From Oscillospiraceae bacterium (GTDB lineage: Bacteria > Bacillota > Clostridia > Oscillospirales > Ruminococcaceae), in the NCBI GenBank assembly GCA_017466865.1, contig JAFTTI010000021.1:248001-312000 (forward strand): a stretch of DNA of 64,000 bases. The letters are read 5' to 3'. How positions within the stretch are numbered: the stretch's first letter is position 1; every line of letters begins with the position of its first letter. Shown here in pieces: positions 1 to 9,001 of the stretch. Below the pieces are notes generated by a model. It searched no databases. It was not told the origin of the DNA and worked only from the letters and a program-made list of their open reading frames with translations. Made by a program: the position numbers and the translations under genes.

Positions 1-834
1 AAAGACCACGGTAATGACATAGTTATCCTCGATACCGCGGGCCGACTTCATATAGACGAGGCTCTGATGAACGAACTTAAAGAAATAAAGTCTGTTACCG
101 AGCCTGATGAAATCATGCTTGTTGTTGACGCAATGACAGGTCAGGATGCGGTTAATGTTGCTAAATCTTTTGATGAAGCACTTGGTATTGACAGTGTTCT
201 TATGTCGAAGCTCGACTCTGACACAAGAGGCGGTGCTGCGTTATCTGTTCTTGCTGTTACAGGTAAACCTATAAAGTTTGTCGGAATGGGAGAAAAACTC
301 GATGATTTCGAGCAGTTCCATCCACAGAGAATGGCATCAAGAATTCTCGGAATGGGCGACGTTTTAACTCTTATTGAAAGAGCGCAGACAGCCGTTGACG
401 AGGACGATGCAAAGAAACTTGCTGCAAGACTCAAAGAAAACACTTTCGGCATGGATGACCTTCTGGATCAGATGCGTCAGATAAAGAAAATGGGTTCTTT
501 AAAGCAGATTATCGGTATGCTTCCCGGTGTTGCAGGTAAGATAAATGAAGACGATATCGACGAAAGTCAGTTTGGTCGACTTGAGGCTATGATTCTTTCG
601 ATGACAAAGGCAGAAAGAGAAAAGCCCTCAATTATAAATCCTTCAAGAAAGAGAAGAATTGCTGCAGGTAGCGGAACTACCGTTGCTGATGTAAATCGTC
701 TTTTAAAGCAGTTTGAACAGATGCAGAAGATGATGAAGCAGATGGGCGTTATCGGTAAGAATGCGAAGGGAAAACGCAATAAACTCAGACTTCCGCCGGG
801 ATTTATGAATAACATGGGCGGAATGAAATTTTAG
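1..834 (+). CDS. ffh: Signal recognition particle GTPase Ffh, 3' part
   Basis: The reading frame is open from base 1, so the 5' part of the gene lies outside the window. The product is the SRP protein subunit, which binds signal sequences and 4.5S/6S RNA and targets nascent membrane proteins to FtsY. Window codons 11-15 read DTAGR (G3 motif) and codons 69-72 read SKLD (G4 motif, usually TKLD), followed by DTRGGAALS. The C-terminal M domain is methionine-rich (MQKMMKQMG) and ends [14 protein letters not shown]. It is followed after 55 bases by rpsP, the usual Bacillota order. Confidence 0.97.
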   Translation, partial: KDHGNDIVILDTAGRLHIDEALMNELKEIKSVTEPDEIMLVVDAMTGQDAVNVAKSFDEALGIDSVLMSKLDSDTRGGAALSVLAVTGKPIKFVGMGEKLDDFEQFHPQRMASRILGMGDVLTLIERAQTAVDEDDAKKLAARLKENTFGMDDLLDQMRQIKKMGSLKQIIGMLPGVAGKINEDDIDESQFGRLEAMILSMTKAEREKPSIINPSRKRRIAAGSGTTVADVNRLLKQFEQMQKMMKQMGVIGKNAKGKRNKLRLPPGFMNNMGGMKF

Positions 835-889
835 CTTATAATGCAAATATCGCATTAGATAGAGAGTAATATTTTCGGAGGTGAAAAAC

Positions 890-1132
890 ATGGCAGTAAA
901 AATCAGACTCAGAAGAATGGGTGCAAAGAAAGCTCCTTTCTATCGTATCGTTGTTGCTGACAGCAGATATCCTCGTGATGGTAGATTCATTGAAGAAATC
1001 GGATACTACGATCCTACAAAGGAACCTTCTGTAATCAACGTTGATGAAGAAAAGGCTAAGAAGTGGATTGCTAACGGCGCTCAGCCCACAGACACAGTAA
1101 AGGGTATCCTCAAGACAAAGGGTGTTCTTTAA
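890..1132 (+). CDS. rpsP: 30S ribosomal protein S16
   Basis: An 80-residue protein starting [18 protein letters not shown], the conserved N-terminus of S16, a small-subunit protein needed for 30S assembly. I place the start at the ATG at 890 because a GGAGG ribosome site at 877-881 lies 8 bases upstream; a GTG at 881 in the same frame would sit on the ribosome site itself. The gene lies between ffh and khpA. An imperfect hairpin (CCGTCA...TGACGG, about 1160-1181) follows the gene but has no T run. Confidence 0.97.
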   Translation: MAVKIRLRRMGAKKAPFYRIVVADSRYPRDGRFIEEIGYYDPTKEPSVINVDEEKAKKWIANGAQPTDTVKGILKTKGVL

Positions 1133-1246
1133 TCCACAAAGCAAAGGGGAATAATCTACCGTCAGAACCGAGAGTTTTGACGGGGATTAAACACTCCTTA
1201 CAAAATCCAGAGAAAATACGACCGCATTACAGAATGGAGATTTAAA

Positions 1247-1480
1247 ATGGAAGAACTTTTGACTACTATCGCTTGCGGCCTTGTAAATGATAAAACGGCC
1301 GTATCAGTTACCGTTGACGAGCCCGATGCCGAGGGCGTTATCGTATATCATCTTCATGTTGCACCCGACGATATGGGAAGGGTAATCGGCAAACAGGGAA
1401 GAATTGCAAAGGCAATCAGAACAGTTATGCGCGCAGGCGCAGGTATGGTCAACCAGAAAATAATGGTTGAAATTGACTAA
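1247..1480 (+). CDS. khpA: KH-domain RNA-binding protein KhpA (YlqC family)
   Basis: A 77-residue single KH domain. The RNA-binding GxxG loop is visible as GKQGR, followed by IAKAIRTVMRAGAG as in the YlqC/KhpA family. In other Bacillota KhpA pairs with KhpB/Jag to bind RNAs and influence cell division and sporulation. Its place between rpsP and rimM is the standard one. The start is the ATG at 1247 behind a GGAG motif. A strong terminator follows directly. Confidence 0.93.
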   Translation: MEELLTTIACGLVNDKTAVSVTVDEPDAEGVIVYHLHVAPDDMGRVIGKQGRIAKAIRTVMRAGAGMVNQKIMVEID

Positions 1481-1488
1481 GAAAACAA

Positions 1489-1511
1489 AACGCCCTTTGG
1501 GGCGTTTTTTG
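1489..1511 (+). terminator. Rho-independent terminator after khpA
   Basis: Stem AACGCCC/GGGCGTT with a 4-base loop followed by a run of six T. It separates khpA from rimM, although the set is usually one transcription unit, so partial read-through is likely. Confidence 0.85.
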
Positions 1512-1536
1512 GTATATTCATTTTAAGGAGAGTTTT

Positions 1537-2043
1537 ATGAAACAGTTTCTTGAAATCGGAAAAATCGTTGCGACAAGAGGAGTAAGAGGAGAGGTAAGGG
1601 TTCAGCCTTGGTCAGACAGCCCTGAATTTTTATGCGAATTTGATATGCTTTATCTTGATGAGGGTAAAAAGACAATAGAAATCGAACGCTCGTTTGTTCA
1701 GAAAAATGTTGTTGTTATGAAGCTTAAGGGAATTGATACTGTTGAAAAAGCGCAGGAAATGAGAAACAGTATTCTTTATATGGACAGGGATGATGTTGAA
1801 CTTCCTGAGGGAAGCTATTTTGTTCAGGACCTTATCGGTCTTTCGGTTATTGACGCTGATAACAAGGAGAAAATCGGCGTTCTTTCTGATGTTACGGAAA
1901 CGGGCGCAAATGATGTGTATCACATAAAAGCAGAGAAGAAAGAGTATCTTATTCCTGCTATTCCTGATGTTATAGAAAAGGTTGACATTGAAAACGGTGA
2001 AATACTTATACACAAGATGAGAGGGCTTTTTGATGAGGATTGA
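1537..2043 (+). CDS. rimM: Ribosome maturation factor RimM
   Basis: A 168-residue protein starting with IGKIVATRGVRGEVRV, the RimM N-terminal beta-barrel signature, followed by a PRC-barrel half (YFVQDLIGLSV...). RimM binds S19 in the 30S head and assists 16S rRNA processing. The start ATG at 1537 has AAGGAGAG upstream. The 3' end overlaps trmD by 11 bases, so the two are translationally coupled. Confidence 0.96.
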   Translation: MKQFLEIGKIVATRGVRGEVRVQPWSDSPEFLCEFDMLYLDEGKKTIEIERSFVQKNVVVMKLKGIDTVEKAQEMRNSILYMDRDDVELPEGSYFVQDLIGLSVIDADNKEKIGVLSDVTETGANDVYHIKAEKKEYLIPAIPDVIEKVDIENGEILIHKMRGLFDED

Positions 2044-2740
2044 TATTGCAACGCTTTTTCCTGAAATGTGTGAGAGAGTTTTGGATGAAAGCATTATAGG
2101 CAGGGCGAGAAAAGCGGGTAAAATAACCGTAAACTGTCATAATATAAGAGAATGGTCAACCGATAAACACCGCAGAGTTGACGATACAACTTATGGTGGC
2201 GGAATGGGGATGCTTATGCAGGCAGAGCCTATTTATCGCTGTTTTCTTGACATAACAAAAGATATGGCTGAAAAACCGCATACAATATATATGTCACCTA
2301 AAGGTAAACTTTTTACTCAGCAGAAAGCAAAGGAATTTCTCGCAAAAGAGAATATCTTTATAATCTGTGGGCATTATGAGGGTGTTGACCAGAGAATTAT
2401 TGACAAAATAGTTGATGAAGAAATCTCTGTCGGGGATTATGTTTTAACAGGCGGGGAACTTCCTGCTTTAATCGTTACAGACGCTGTTTCAAGGCTTTGT
2501 GAGGGTGTTTTATCGGCGAATGTATGCTTTGAGGACGAAAGTCATTATAACGGGCTTTTAGAATATCCGCAGTATACAAAGCCTGAGGAATGGGAAGGGA
2601 TGAAAGTTCCATCTGTTCTTTTATCAGGACATCACAAGAACATAGACGACTGGAGAATGCAGAAATCCCTTGAAATTACGCAGAAAAACCGCCCTGATAT
2701 GTATGAAAGATATATCCTCGAAAAAGAGCGTAAGGGCTAA
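2033..2740 (+). CDS. trmD: tRNA (guanine-N1-)-methyltransferase TrmD
   Basis: A SPOUT-fold enzyme that makes m1G37 in tRNA and thereby prevents frameshifting. Visible motifs are MRIDIATLFPEM at the N-terminus, DDTTYGGGMGMLM, IICGHYEGVDQRI and the knot region GDYVLTGGELPA. I choose the ATG at 2033 rather than the in-frame TTG at 2030 because it gives the canonical N-terminus. It is 235 residues long, normal for the family, and overlaps rimM. Confidence 0.97.
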   Translation: MRIDIATLFPEMCERVLDESIIGRARKAGKITVNCHNIREWSTDKHRRVDDTTYGGGMGMLMQAEPIYRCFLDITKDMAEKPHTIYMSPKGKLFTQQKAKEFLAKENIFIICGHYEGVDQRIIDKIVDEEISVGDYVLTGGELPALIVTDAVSRLCEGVLSANVCFEDESHYNGLLEYPQYTKPEEWEGMKVPSVLLSGHHKNIDDWRMQKSLEITQKNRPDMYERYILEKERKG

Positions 2741-2960
2741 TTTTAGTTAACTGTATTTTTTGTGCATTATGATAAAAAAATGCAGAAAAATTGCCGTTTG
2801 AGAATAAAAATGTAAGAAAAAGGCAATTGAAATGTGAAAATTCATAAAATCGTTAAAAAAGTTATAGCAAAATGCACAAATGCCGACCGCAAAAGTTGAC
2901 ATTCATTTATCTAAAAGAAAGAAAAAAGTGGTCAATGGGCTTTTTGTGTGGAAAATGACA

Positions 2961-2989
2961 TTGACGGAAAAATTCTTTAAGAGTATAAT
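2961..2989 (+). promoter_or_regulatory. Sigma-A type promoter for ptsH
   Basis: TTGACG (2961-2966), 17 bases, TATAAT (2984-2989). This is the only strong signal in the 304-base AT-rich gap between trmD and ptsH; the rest (2741-2960) shows no convincing ORF or hairpin. Confidence 0.8.
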
Positions 2990-3044
2990 GTAGTTAAGAC
3001 ATTGGTCTATGGCAGATAAGATTTGATTAGGAGAGGTATAAACT

Positions 3045-3314
3045 ATGTTTGTTAAAGATGTAATGGTTCAGAATCAGGTTGGTCTTCACGCTCGTCCCGC
3101 TACTTTCTTCATTCAGAAAGCAAATGAATTCAAGTCATCAATCTGGATAGAAAAGGAAGAAAGAAGAGTTAATGCAAAGAGCCTTCTTGGTATCCTTTCA
3201 CTCGGTATCGTTGGCGGAACATCAATCAGAGTAATCGCTGATGGTGCAGACGAAGAAACAGCTGTTAACGAACTCGTTGAACTTGTTGAAAGCGGATTCA
3301 ACGAAAACAAGTAA
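3045..3314 (+). CDS. ptsH: Phosphocarrier protein HPr
   Basis: An 89-residue HPr. The PEP-phosphorylated histidine is His15 in GLHARPA, and the HPr-kinase target is Ser46 in NAKSLLGIL, both at the canonical positions. HPr passes phosphate from enzyme I to sugar-specific EIIA proteins; the Ser46 form takes part in CcpA-dependent catabolite repression in Bacillota. It is monocistronic here, with its own promoter and terminator; no ptsI lies next to it. With His15 present it is HPr rather than the Crh paralogue. Confidence 0.95.
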   Translation: MFVKDVMVQNQVGLHARPATFFIQKANEFKSSIWIEKEERRVNAKSLLGILSLGIVGGTSIRVIADGADEETAVNELVELVESGFNENK

Positions 3315-3332
3315 TTTAAACAATAAGAAATC

Positions 3333-3372
3333 ATCCGATAACCTTTATGGCTATCGGATATTTTTTATTTTT
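3333..3372 (+). terminator. Terminator after ptsH
   Basis: Perfect 8-base stem ATCCGATA/TATCGGAT with an 11-base loop and a downstream TTTTTTATTTTT run. Confidence 0.9.
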
Positions 3373-3621
3373 GCCTTATTCATAGTTTGTTAACAGAAAA
3401 TTTCCTACCATTTAATATATTACAAAAAAGTAACAAAATCGACTTTTCTTTGTGAGAAATCAACAAGGAAAATGGTGGTTTTTCTACAAAATTAATAAAT
3501 TGTTAACACTTTTTGTCCTGAAATGATGTAGAATTTATAGTGGTGAAGCGGTTGTTTTGTGAGTATATTGCAAAAACTGTAATTTAAAAGATAAAAGTTA
3601 AGTGAAAATGCCAAAAAACTA

Positions 3622-3650
3622 TTGCAGAAGCCGTAAAAATTATGTATAAT
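3622..3650 (+). promoter_or_regulatory. Promoter for the PucR/CdaR-type regulator gene
   Basis: TTGCAG (3622-3627), 17 bases, TATAAT (3645-3650), about 57 bases before the start codon. The preceding stretch 3373-3620 is AT-rich and non-coding, with no other feature that I can support. Confidence 0.75.
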
Positions 3651-3706
3651 AATAAGGTAAGCGGCTTTTTAAAGCCAAACTTTAAACGACGAGGGAGATA
3701 AAAGTT

Positions 3707-4792
3707 ATGTCTAACAGACTTTTTCAGGGACTTATTCATCAGATGAAGGATACTGTAAACGGCGTTATCGGTGTTGTTGACGAAACAGCAACAATCATCG
3801 CTTGTAGTGACCTTACAAAAATCGGAACAACAAACGAATTCGTTTCGCTTGACCTCAGCGATTCTCATGATGTTTTCATCCGTGATGGTTTTACATATAA
3901 GCCTTTCGGAACACATATGAGATCAGACTATGCTGTTTTTGTTGAGGGAACAGACGAAAATGCGTCAAGATATGCCTCAATTATGGCTATCACTCTTTCA
4001 AGCATCAAGCAGTATTATGATGAAAAATACGACAGAAACAACTTTATCAAGAATGTCGTTCTTGATAATGTTCTTCCCGGAGATGTTGTTATCAAGGCGA
4101 GAGAACTTCATTTCAACGCTGACATCAGCAGAGTTGTTCTTCTTATAAGAATAGTATCTTCAAATGATGTTTCTGCTTATGACATCATTCAGAACCTTTT
4201 CCCCGACAAGAGCAAGGATTTTGTTTTCAACATAACAGAAAGCGATATTGTTCTTGTTAAGGAAGTCAAGAACAATGTTGAATCAAAGGATATAGAAAAG
4301 CTCGCTCGTTCGATTTCAGATACACTTTCAAGCGAATTCTATACAAGAGTTAATGTTGGTATAGGAACTTGTGTTCAGGGCGTTAAGGATCTTGCGCGTT
4401 CATTCAAGGAAGCACAGATTGCTCTTGAAGTAGGTAAGGTTTTTGATACGGACAAGGTAATCGTAAGCTATGACAACCTCGGTATCGCAAGACTTATCTA
4501 TCATCTTCCCACAACACTCTGTGAAACATTCCTTCACGAAGTTTTCAAGAGAGGTTCTATCGACTCACTCGACCACGAAACTCTCTTTACAATTCAGAGA
4601 TTTTTTGAAAACAACCTCAACGTTTCTGAAACATCAAGAAAGCTTTTCGTTCACAGAAACACACTTGTTTATCGTCTTGAAAAAATCAAGAAGCTTACAG
4701 GCCTTGACCTCAGAGAATTTGACCACGCTATTATCTTCAAGATAGCGCTTATGGTAAGAAAATATCTTTCGGCTAATCCGACAAAGTTTTAG
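3707..4792 (+). CDS. PucR/CdaR-family transcriptional regulator
   Basis: A 361-residue protein whose C-terminal part (about residues 300-355) is the PucR-type helix-turn-helix: RFFENNLNVSETSRKLFVHR, then NTLVYRLEKIKKLTGLDLR. The middle (about 125-280) fits the GGDEF-like domain common in CdaR regulators. The N-terminal about 110 residues (MSNRLFQGLIHQMKDTVNG, IGVVDETATIIACSD) look like a PAS-like ligand-binding segment. The start has GAGGGAG upstream. Known relatives sense sugar acids or purine degradation products; the ligand here cannot be told from context, because neighbours are ptsH and ftsE. Confidence 0.85.
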   Translation: MSNRLFQGLIHQMKDTVNGVIGVVDETATIIACSDLTKIGTTNEFVSLDLSDSHDVFIRDGFTYKPFGTHMRSDYAVFVEGTDENASRYASIMAITLSSIKQYYDEKYDRNNFIKNVVLDNVLPGDVVIKARELHFNADISRVVLLIRIVSSNDVSAYDIIQNLFPDKSKDFVFNITESDIVLVKEVKNNVESKDIEKLARSISDTLSSEFYTRVNVGIGTCVQGVKDLARSFKEAQIALEVGKVFDTDKVIVSYDNLGIARLIYHLPTTLCETFLHEVFKRGSIDSLDHETLFTIQRFFENNLNVSETSRKLFVHRNTLVYRLEKIKKLTGLDLREFDHAIIFKIALMVRKYLSANPTKF

Positions 4793-4819
4793 TCGCCAAA
4801 AAATGAAAAAAGGGGTAGC

Positions 4820-4866
4820 ATAGGGCATCGGTTTTTACCGAAAGCCCTTGTTGCCCTATAATTTGT
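4820..4866 (+). terminator. Hairpin between the CdaR-type gene and ftsE, probable terminator
   Basis: Outer arms ATAGGGCA (4820-4827) and TGCCCTAT (4852-4859) enclose an inner TCGG/CCGA hairpin, followed by a T-rich stretch (ATTTGTTTTT). It may end the regulator transcript or act as an attenuator for the cell-division operon. Confidence 0.6.
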
Positions 4867-4903
4867 TTTTGACACATTTTTCTTTTCGGAAGGAGAAACT
4901 ACG

Positions 4904-5605
4904 GTGGTAGAATTTGAAAACGTTTCGGTTACTTATGAAAACGGCGTTGACGCGTTGAATAATGTTAGCCTTAAAATAAAAGACGGCGAATTTGCTTTCG
5001 TTGTCGGTGCATCGGGAGCGGGTAAAAGTACGCTCATTAAACTCATACTCAAAGAGGTTTCAGCGACATCGGGCAAAATCGTTGTCAATGGATTTAAGCT
5101 CAACAAGTTAAGACAGAGAAAAATACCTTATCTTAGAAGAACAATAGGCGTTGTATTTCAGGATTTCAGACTTATCCCGAATATGACTGTTTATGACAAC
5201 ATCGCTTATGTTTTAAGAGTTATTGACGCTCCTCAGAAATACATCCGTTCTAGAGTTCCTAAGGTTATTGCACTTGTAGGACTTCAGGACAAGATGAAAT
5301 GCTATCCCAAAGAACTTTCAGGCGGTGAACAGCAGAGAGTTGCCCTTGCAAGAGCACTTGTAAACGACCCTGCTATTATCATTGCGGACGAGCCTACGGG
5401 TAATATCGACCCCGAACTTTCTTTCCAGATTGTAAGGCTTTTAAAGGAAATCAACAATTGTGGAACTACTGTTCTTATGGTAACTCACGAGCAGGAACTT
5501 GTTGAATATTTCGGTGGAAGAACTATCGCTATGAAGAACGGTGAAGTGGTATTCGACCAGATACTCCCCGGAGAGAATGCGGAGGAGGAATATTATGCGA
5601 ATTAG
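4904..5605 (+). CDS. ftsE: Cell division ATP-binding protein FtsE
   Basis: ABC ATPase of the FtsEX complex, which couples ATP hydrolysis to activation of peptidoglycan hydrolases at the septum or side wall. Walker A is GASGAGKST (residues 35-43), the Q-loop VFQDFRLI, the signature LSGGEQQRVALARAL and Walker B IIIADEPTGN. It starts at a GTG (4904) behind GGAAGGAG. The 3' end overlaps ftsX. At 233 residues its length is typical. Confidence 0.95.
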   Translation: MVEFENVSVTYENGVDALNNVSLKIKDGEFAFVVGASGAGKSTLIKLILKEVSATSGKIVVNGFKLNKLRQRKIPYLRRTIGVVFQDFRLIPNMTVYDNIAYVLRVIDAPQKYIRSRVPKVIALVGLQDKMKCYPKELSGGEQQRVALARALVNDPAIIIADEPTGNIDPELSFQIVRLLKEINNCGTTVLMVTHEQELVEYFGGRTIAMKNGEVVFDQILPGENAEEEYYAN

Positions 5606-6509
5606 CAGTATGAAATACCTTGTAGGACAGGGTGTAAAGAATATATGGACAAACAGAATAATGTCGTTTGCATCATTCTGTGTTCTTACGGTTTCACTTT
5701 TACTTGTCGGATTTTCTGTTCTTGCTACTATGAACATAAACCGATTTGTAAGCGGAATTGAAAACAGAAATGAAGTTATAATCTATCTCGATGATAACAT
5801 TTCAGATGAAGCTATCGTTGAGATGGAGGGTATTTTAAAGCAGACAGAAAATGTTTCTTCGGTAGTTTTCTACTCAAAAGAACAGGCCTGGGAAGATGAA
5901 AAGGCAAAGTATGACAATGCGGATGAAATCTTCGCTTACTTTGAAGAAAGCCCTCTTCCTGACGCTTTCAGAATAAGAATTTCTGATGTTTCTGTTATGA
6001 AAAGAACTGTAACCGCCATTGACGCGAAATTTGCGCCTGTCGGATACATAATAGACATTAAATCACCCGATGATTTTGCGTCTATCTTGACAAGTTTAAA
6101 ATCAACTATCGCTGTTATTTCAACCGCTATTATAATAGCGCTTGCTGTTGTTTCGATGGTTATCATATCAAACTCAACAAGAGCGAGTGTTTTTGCGAGA
6201 AGCAGAGAAATAAACATTATGAAATATGTCGGTGCGACAAACACATTTATAAGAATACCTTTCTTTGTTGAGGGTATGCTCACAGGTGCTGTTGCGGGGC
6301 TTGTTTCATCACTTGCGACATGGCTTGTATATGAAAATGTAATAGAAATCTTCCAGCAGGAAGGAGATTTATGGAAAGCTCTCGGAATGGGTGAGTTTAT
6401 TCCTTACAACACAATATGGCTTCAGGTTTCTCTCGCGTATATCGTTATAGGAATTTTATTCGGTGCGATAGGAACAGCGGCTAGTACGAGAAAGCATCTT
6501 AAAGTTTAG
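5595..6509 (+). CDS. ftsX: Cell division permease FtsX
   Basis: A 304-residue membrane partner of FtsE. The order is a cytoplasmic N-terminus, a TM segment (about residues 25-45), an extracytoplasmic domain (about 50-155) and three further TM segments in the C-terminal half, including a conserved EINIMKYVGATNTFIRIPF block. The ATG at 5595 is preceded by GGAGGAGGAA and overlaps the end of ftsE by 11 bases; an open frame reaches farther upstream only by running through ftsE. The M23 gene follows directly, its probable activation target. Confidence 0.94.
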   Translation: MRISSMKYLVGQGVKNIWTNRIMSFASFCVLTVSLLLVGFSVLATMNINRFVSGIENRNEVIIYLDDNISDEAIVEMEGILKQTENVSSVVFYSKEQAWEDEKAKYDNADEIFAYFEESPLPDAFRIRISDVSVMKRTVTAIDAKFAPVGYIIDIKSPDDFASILTSLKSTIAVISTAIIIALAVVSMVIISNSTRASVFARSREINIMKYVGATNTFIRIPFFVEGMLTGAVAGLVSSLATWLVYENVIEIFQQEGDLWKALGMGEFIPYNTIWLQVSLAYIVIGILFGAIGTAASTRKHLKV

Positions 6510-6518
6510 GAGGAAAAG

Positions 6519-7721
6519 ATGAATATAAAAAGAAATCTTAAAAAACTCCTTGCAACGATACTCTGTGCTACTGTAAGTATTAGTTTTTACAGCTATAAAT
6601 TCGATGAACCCGTTGAGGTTGAGGCAAAGACACTTTCTGAACTTCAGCAGGAACAGAAAGCTATTCAGAACAAACTTGCGACAGTAAACAGTAATATTGC
6701 TGCCTCAAAGAACAACATCAAGAAGGAAAAGGAATATCAGGCGGCTATTTCAGAGAAAATAGAACTTACTGAAGAAAATATACTTATCATCACAGCACAG
6801 ATAGACGAACTTTCGGCTACTATATCAGGTCTTGAAACTGATATTGAAAATCAGGAAAAGGATATTGAAGATAAGATAGCACTTTTTAAGACAAGACTTC
6901 GTTCGATGTATATGTCGGGCGGGAACAACTATGCTTCTGTTCTTGCGGGGTCAACTGATTTTTATGACCTTTTAACAAGAATGGAACTTGTTGAAAGAGT
7001 AGCAGAGCACGATGACAAGATGATAGATGACCTTAACGAAATGCTCGACAATCTTGAGGAAACAAAGGCTGAGGTTGAAGAAAAAAAGGTTGAGGCCGAA
7101 GGCGTTAAGGCAGAGCTTGAAATTCAGAAGGAAGAACTTAACGGCGCTTATGAACAGAGTGCTTCACAGCAGCAGAAACTTGAAAAACAATATCAGGAAT
7201 ATCTTAAAAACAAAGCGGCTCTCGATAAAGAGGCCGAAGAAGCCGAAGCTGCAATCAGGGCAGAAATTGCGCGACTTGCAACTATGGGCGGAAACTTCAA
7301 CGGTCAATTCTTATGGCCTGTTCCCGGATACACATATATTTCTTCTTACTACGGAAGCCGTTGGGGAACATTCCATAAGGGAATTGACATAGCAGGCGGA
7401 AGTATCGCAGGAAAGCCTGCTGTTGCGGCTGCATCGGGAAGAGTTATCGTTGCATCACAGACCTGTTCTCACAACTACGCTAAATGGAGTTCTTGTGGAT
7501 GCGGCGGCGGATACGGAAACTATGTAATGATTGACCACGGAAACGGTTATGTAACCCTTTACGGACATTTCAAGTCGGTTGCTGTTAAAGCGGGACAGAA
7601 TGTTGCTATGGGTGAAACGATAGGATACATAGGAACAACGGGTTATTCAACGGGATACCATCTTCATTTTGAAATAAGAAAAAATGGTTCTCATACAGAC
7701 CCTATGCAGTATCTCAAGTAA
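6519..7721 (+). CDS. EnvC-like murein hydrolase/activator with M23 (LytM) domain
   Basis: A 400-residue exported protein. Residues about 1-36 form a signal peptide with a basic start and a hydrophobic core. A long coiled coil follows (about 40-250, rich in E, K and Q). The C-terminal M23 domain carries HKGID near 286 and HLHFE near 381, the metal-binding HxxxD and HxH motifs, so it is probably an active endopeptidase. A cysteine-rich insertion (TCSHNYAKWSSCGCGGG) lies inside the domain. It sits 9 bases after ftsX, as EnvC- or PcsB-type partners do in other bacteria. Confidence 0.9.
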   Translation: MNIKRNLKKLLATILCATVSISFYSYKFDEPVEVEAKTLSELQQEQKAIQNKLATVNSNIAASKNNIKKEKEYQAAISEKIELTEENILIITAQIDELSATISGLETDIENQEKDIEDKIALFKTRLRSMYMSGGNNYASVLAGSTDFYDLLTRMELVERVAEHDDKMIDDLNEMLDNLEETKAEVEEKKVEAEGVKAELEIQKEELNGAYEQSASQQQKLEKQYQEYLKNKAALDKEAEEAEAAIRAEIARLATMGGNFNGQFLWPVPGYTYISSYYGSRWGTFHKGIDIAGGSIAGKPAVAAASGRVIVASQTCSHNYAKWSSCGCGGGYGNYVMIDHGNGYVTLYGHFKSVAVKAGQNVAMGETIGYIGTTGYSTGYHLHFEIRKNGSHTDPMQYLK

Positions 7722-7737
7722 AATCTTGGAGGAAGAG

Positions 7738-8928
7738 ATGAACAGAAAAGTATCTTTAGGGGTAACGATAAGTCTTATCGCAGTTGCTGTTGCGATTACT
7801 GCGATACTTACCATGACCTTTTCACAGAACCTTTTCAATTCGCTTTTGAGTACAACGGGAACATCACGAACAGAACTCAGTGAAATTGAATCGTATGTTC
7901 AGGCGAATTATTATAAATCTGTCGACGGACTCGATACACAGCCTTATCTTTCGGCTGCTTATATCGAATCGATAGGTGATAAATATGCTGTTTATTACAC
8001 AGCAGAAAAATATGCCGAAAAACAGCTTAAAGAATCGGGATATACAACGGGTATCGGAATAGATTATACCGAAGATGAAAGTGGATATATCAGAATTACC
8101 GCTATTGATGAGGAATCTGACGCTCATATGACGGGTTCGCTTGTTGTCGGGGATATAATCGTTAAGATAGACGACACCGATGTTTTGGCGGCAGGATATG
8201 AAAATGCATCACAGCTTTTAACAGGAACAGAAGGTGAATCTGTAAGAATTACAATAAGAAGAGAGGGCGTTGATACCGAACTTCAGTTTGTAAAGAAGAA
8301 ATCAGAAGTCAAGAGTGTAAGTCATAAAATGCTTTCGGGATATATAGGATATATAAAGATTTCGGAATTCAATATGACAACATCGGGTCAGGTAAGAGAT
8401 GCGGTTGAAAGACTTATAGCAGATGGTGCTGACCAGCTTATATTTGATGTAAGAAACTGTCCGGATGGAATAATCGAAGCCGCAGAAGAATCACTCAACT
8501 ATATTCTTCCTCAGGGAAGCTGGGCAACAGCAACATTCAAGGATGGTCATACTCAGGTTATTGCTAAAACAGATGACACATATTCACAGGATGTTCCGAT
8601 GGCGGTTATTGTAAACGAAAACACCTCTTATGCGGCAGAACTTTTTGCTGTTGTTATGAGGGATTCGGGCAAGGCTTCGCTTGTAGGGACAAATACTGCG
8701 GGGGTTGGCGTTATCAAGCATACCCAGCAGATGTCGACGGGTTCTGCGGTAACAATAACAGTTGCTACCTATGAAACAAAGAAAACTCCTTGTTTTGACG
8801 GAATAGGACTTAAACCCAATTTTGAAGTCAAACTTTCAAAGGAAGAACAGGAAGCACTCGCTTTTCTTGATGAAAACAGTGATCCTCAGCTTAAAAAGGC
8901 GATTGATATAGTTGATACAACGCTTTAA
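7738..8928 (+). CDS. S41 (CtpA-type) peptidase-like protein with PDZ domain, probably catalytically degenerate
   Basis: A 396-residue protein with an N-terminal TM anchor or signal (about residues 5-30), a PDZ domain (about 95-180, containing GSLVVGDIIVKIDD) and a C-terminal S41 fold. I start at ATG 7738 behind GGAGGAAGAG; an upstream in-frame ATG at 7684 lies inside the M23 gene. In active family members the nucleophile is the inner Ser of GSASASE and the general base is the Lys of TxGKG. Here the equivalent stretches read VNENTSYAAE (near residue 292) and NTAGVGVIK, so by my hand alignment both residues are replaced (Tyr and Val). It may be a pseudo-enzyme working with the FtsEX/M23 unit. 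Confidence 0.82.
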   Translation: MNRKVSLGVTISLIAVAVAITAILTMTFSQNLFNSLLSTTGTSRTELSEIESYVQANYYKSVDGLDTQPYLSAAYIESIGDKYAVYYTAEKYAEKQLKESGYTTGIGIDYTEDESGYIRITAIDEESDAHMTGSLVVGDIIVKIDDTDVLAAGYENASQLLTGTEGESVRITIRREGVDTELQFVKKKSEVKSVSHKMLSGYIGYIKISEFNMTTSGQVRDAVERLIADGADQLIFDVRNCPDGIIEAAEESLNYILPQGSWATATFKDGHTQVIAKTDDTYSQDVPMAVIVNENTSYAAELFAVVMRDSGKASLVGTNTAGVGVIKHTQQMSTGSAVTITVATYETKKTPCFDGIGLKPNFEVKLSKEEQEALAFLDENSDPQLKKAIDIVDTTL

Positions 8929-8932
8929 CTTG

Positions 8933-8962
8933 TTGACAAATACCTATAATATGATGTATAAT
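8933..8962 (+). promoter_or_regulatory. Promoter for greA-lysS
   Basis: TTGACA (8933-8938), 18 bases, TATAAT (8957-8962), placed just after the S41 gene and 40 bases before greA. A second TATAAT at 8945-8950 has no matching -35. Confidence 0.8.
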
Positions 8963-9001
8963 TAAATTTGGTGTTTTATAACTATGTAAGGAGAAATGAT
9001 T

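Noticed and set aside
881..889. Upstream GTG start for rpsP
   Set aside because: It overlaps the GGAGG ribosome site and would add three residues not found in S16 proteins.
2741..2960. Small gene between trmD and ptsH
   Set aside because: Strongly AT-rich sequence with frequent stops in all frames and no ribosome site.
8963..9001. T-box or lysine riboswitch controlling greA-lysS
   Set aside because: The leader is too short and shows no conserved T-box or riboswitch structure.
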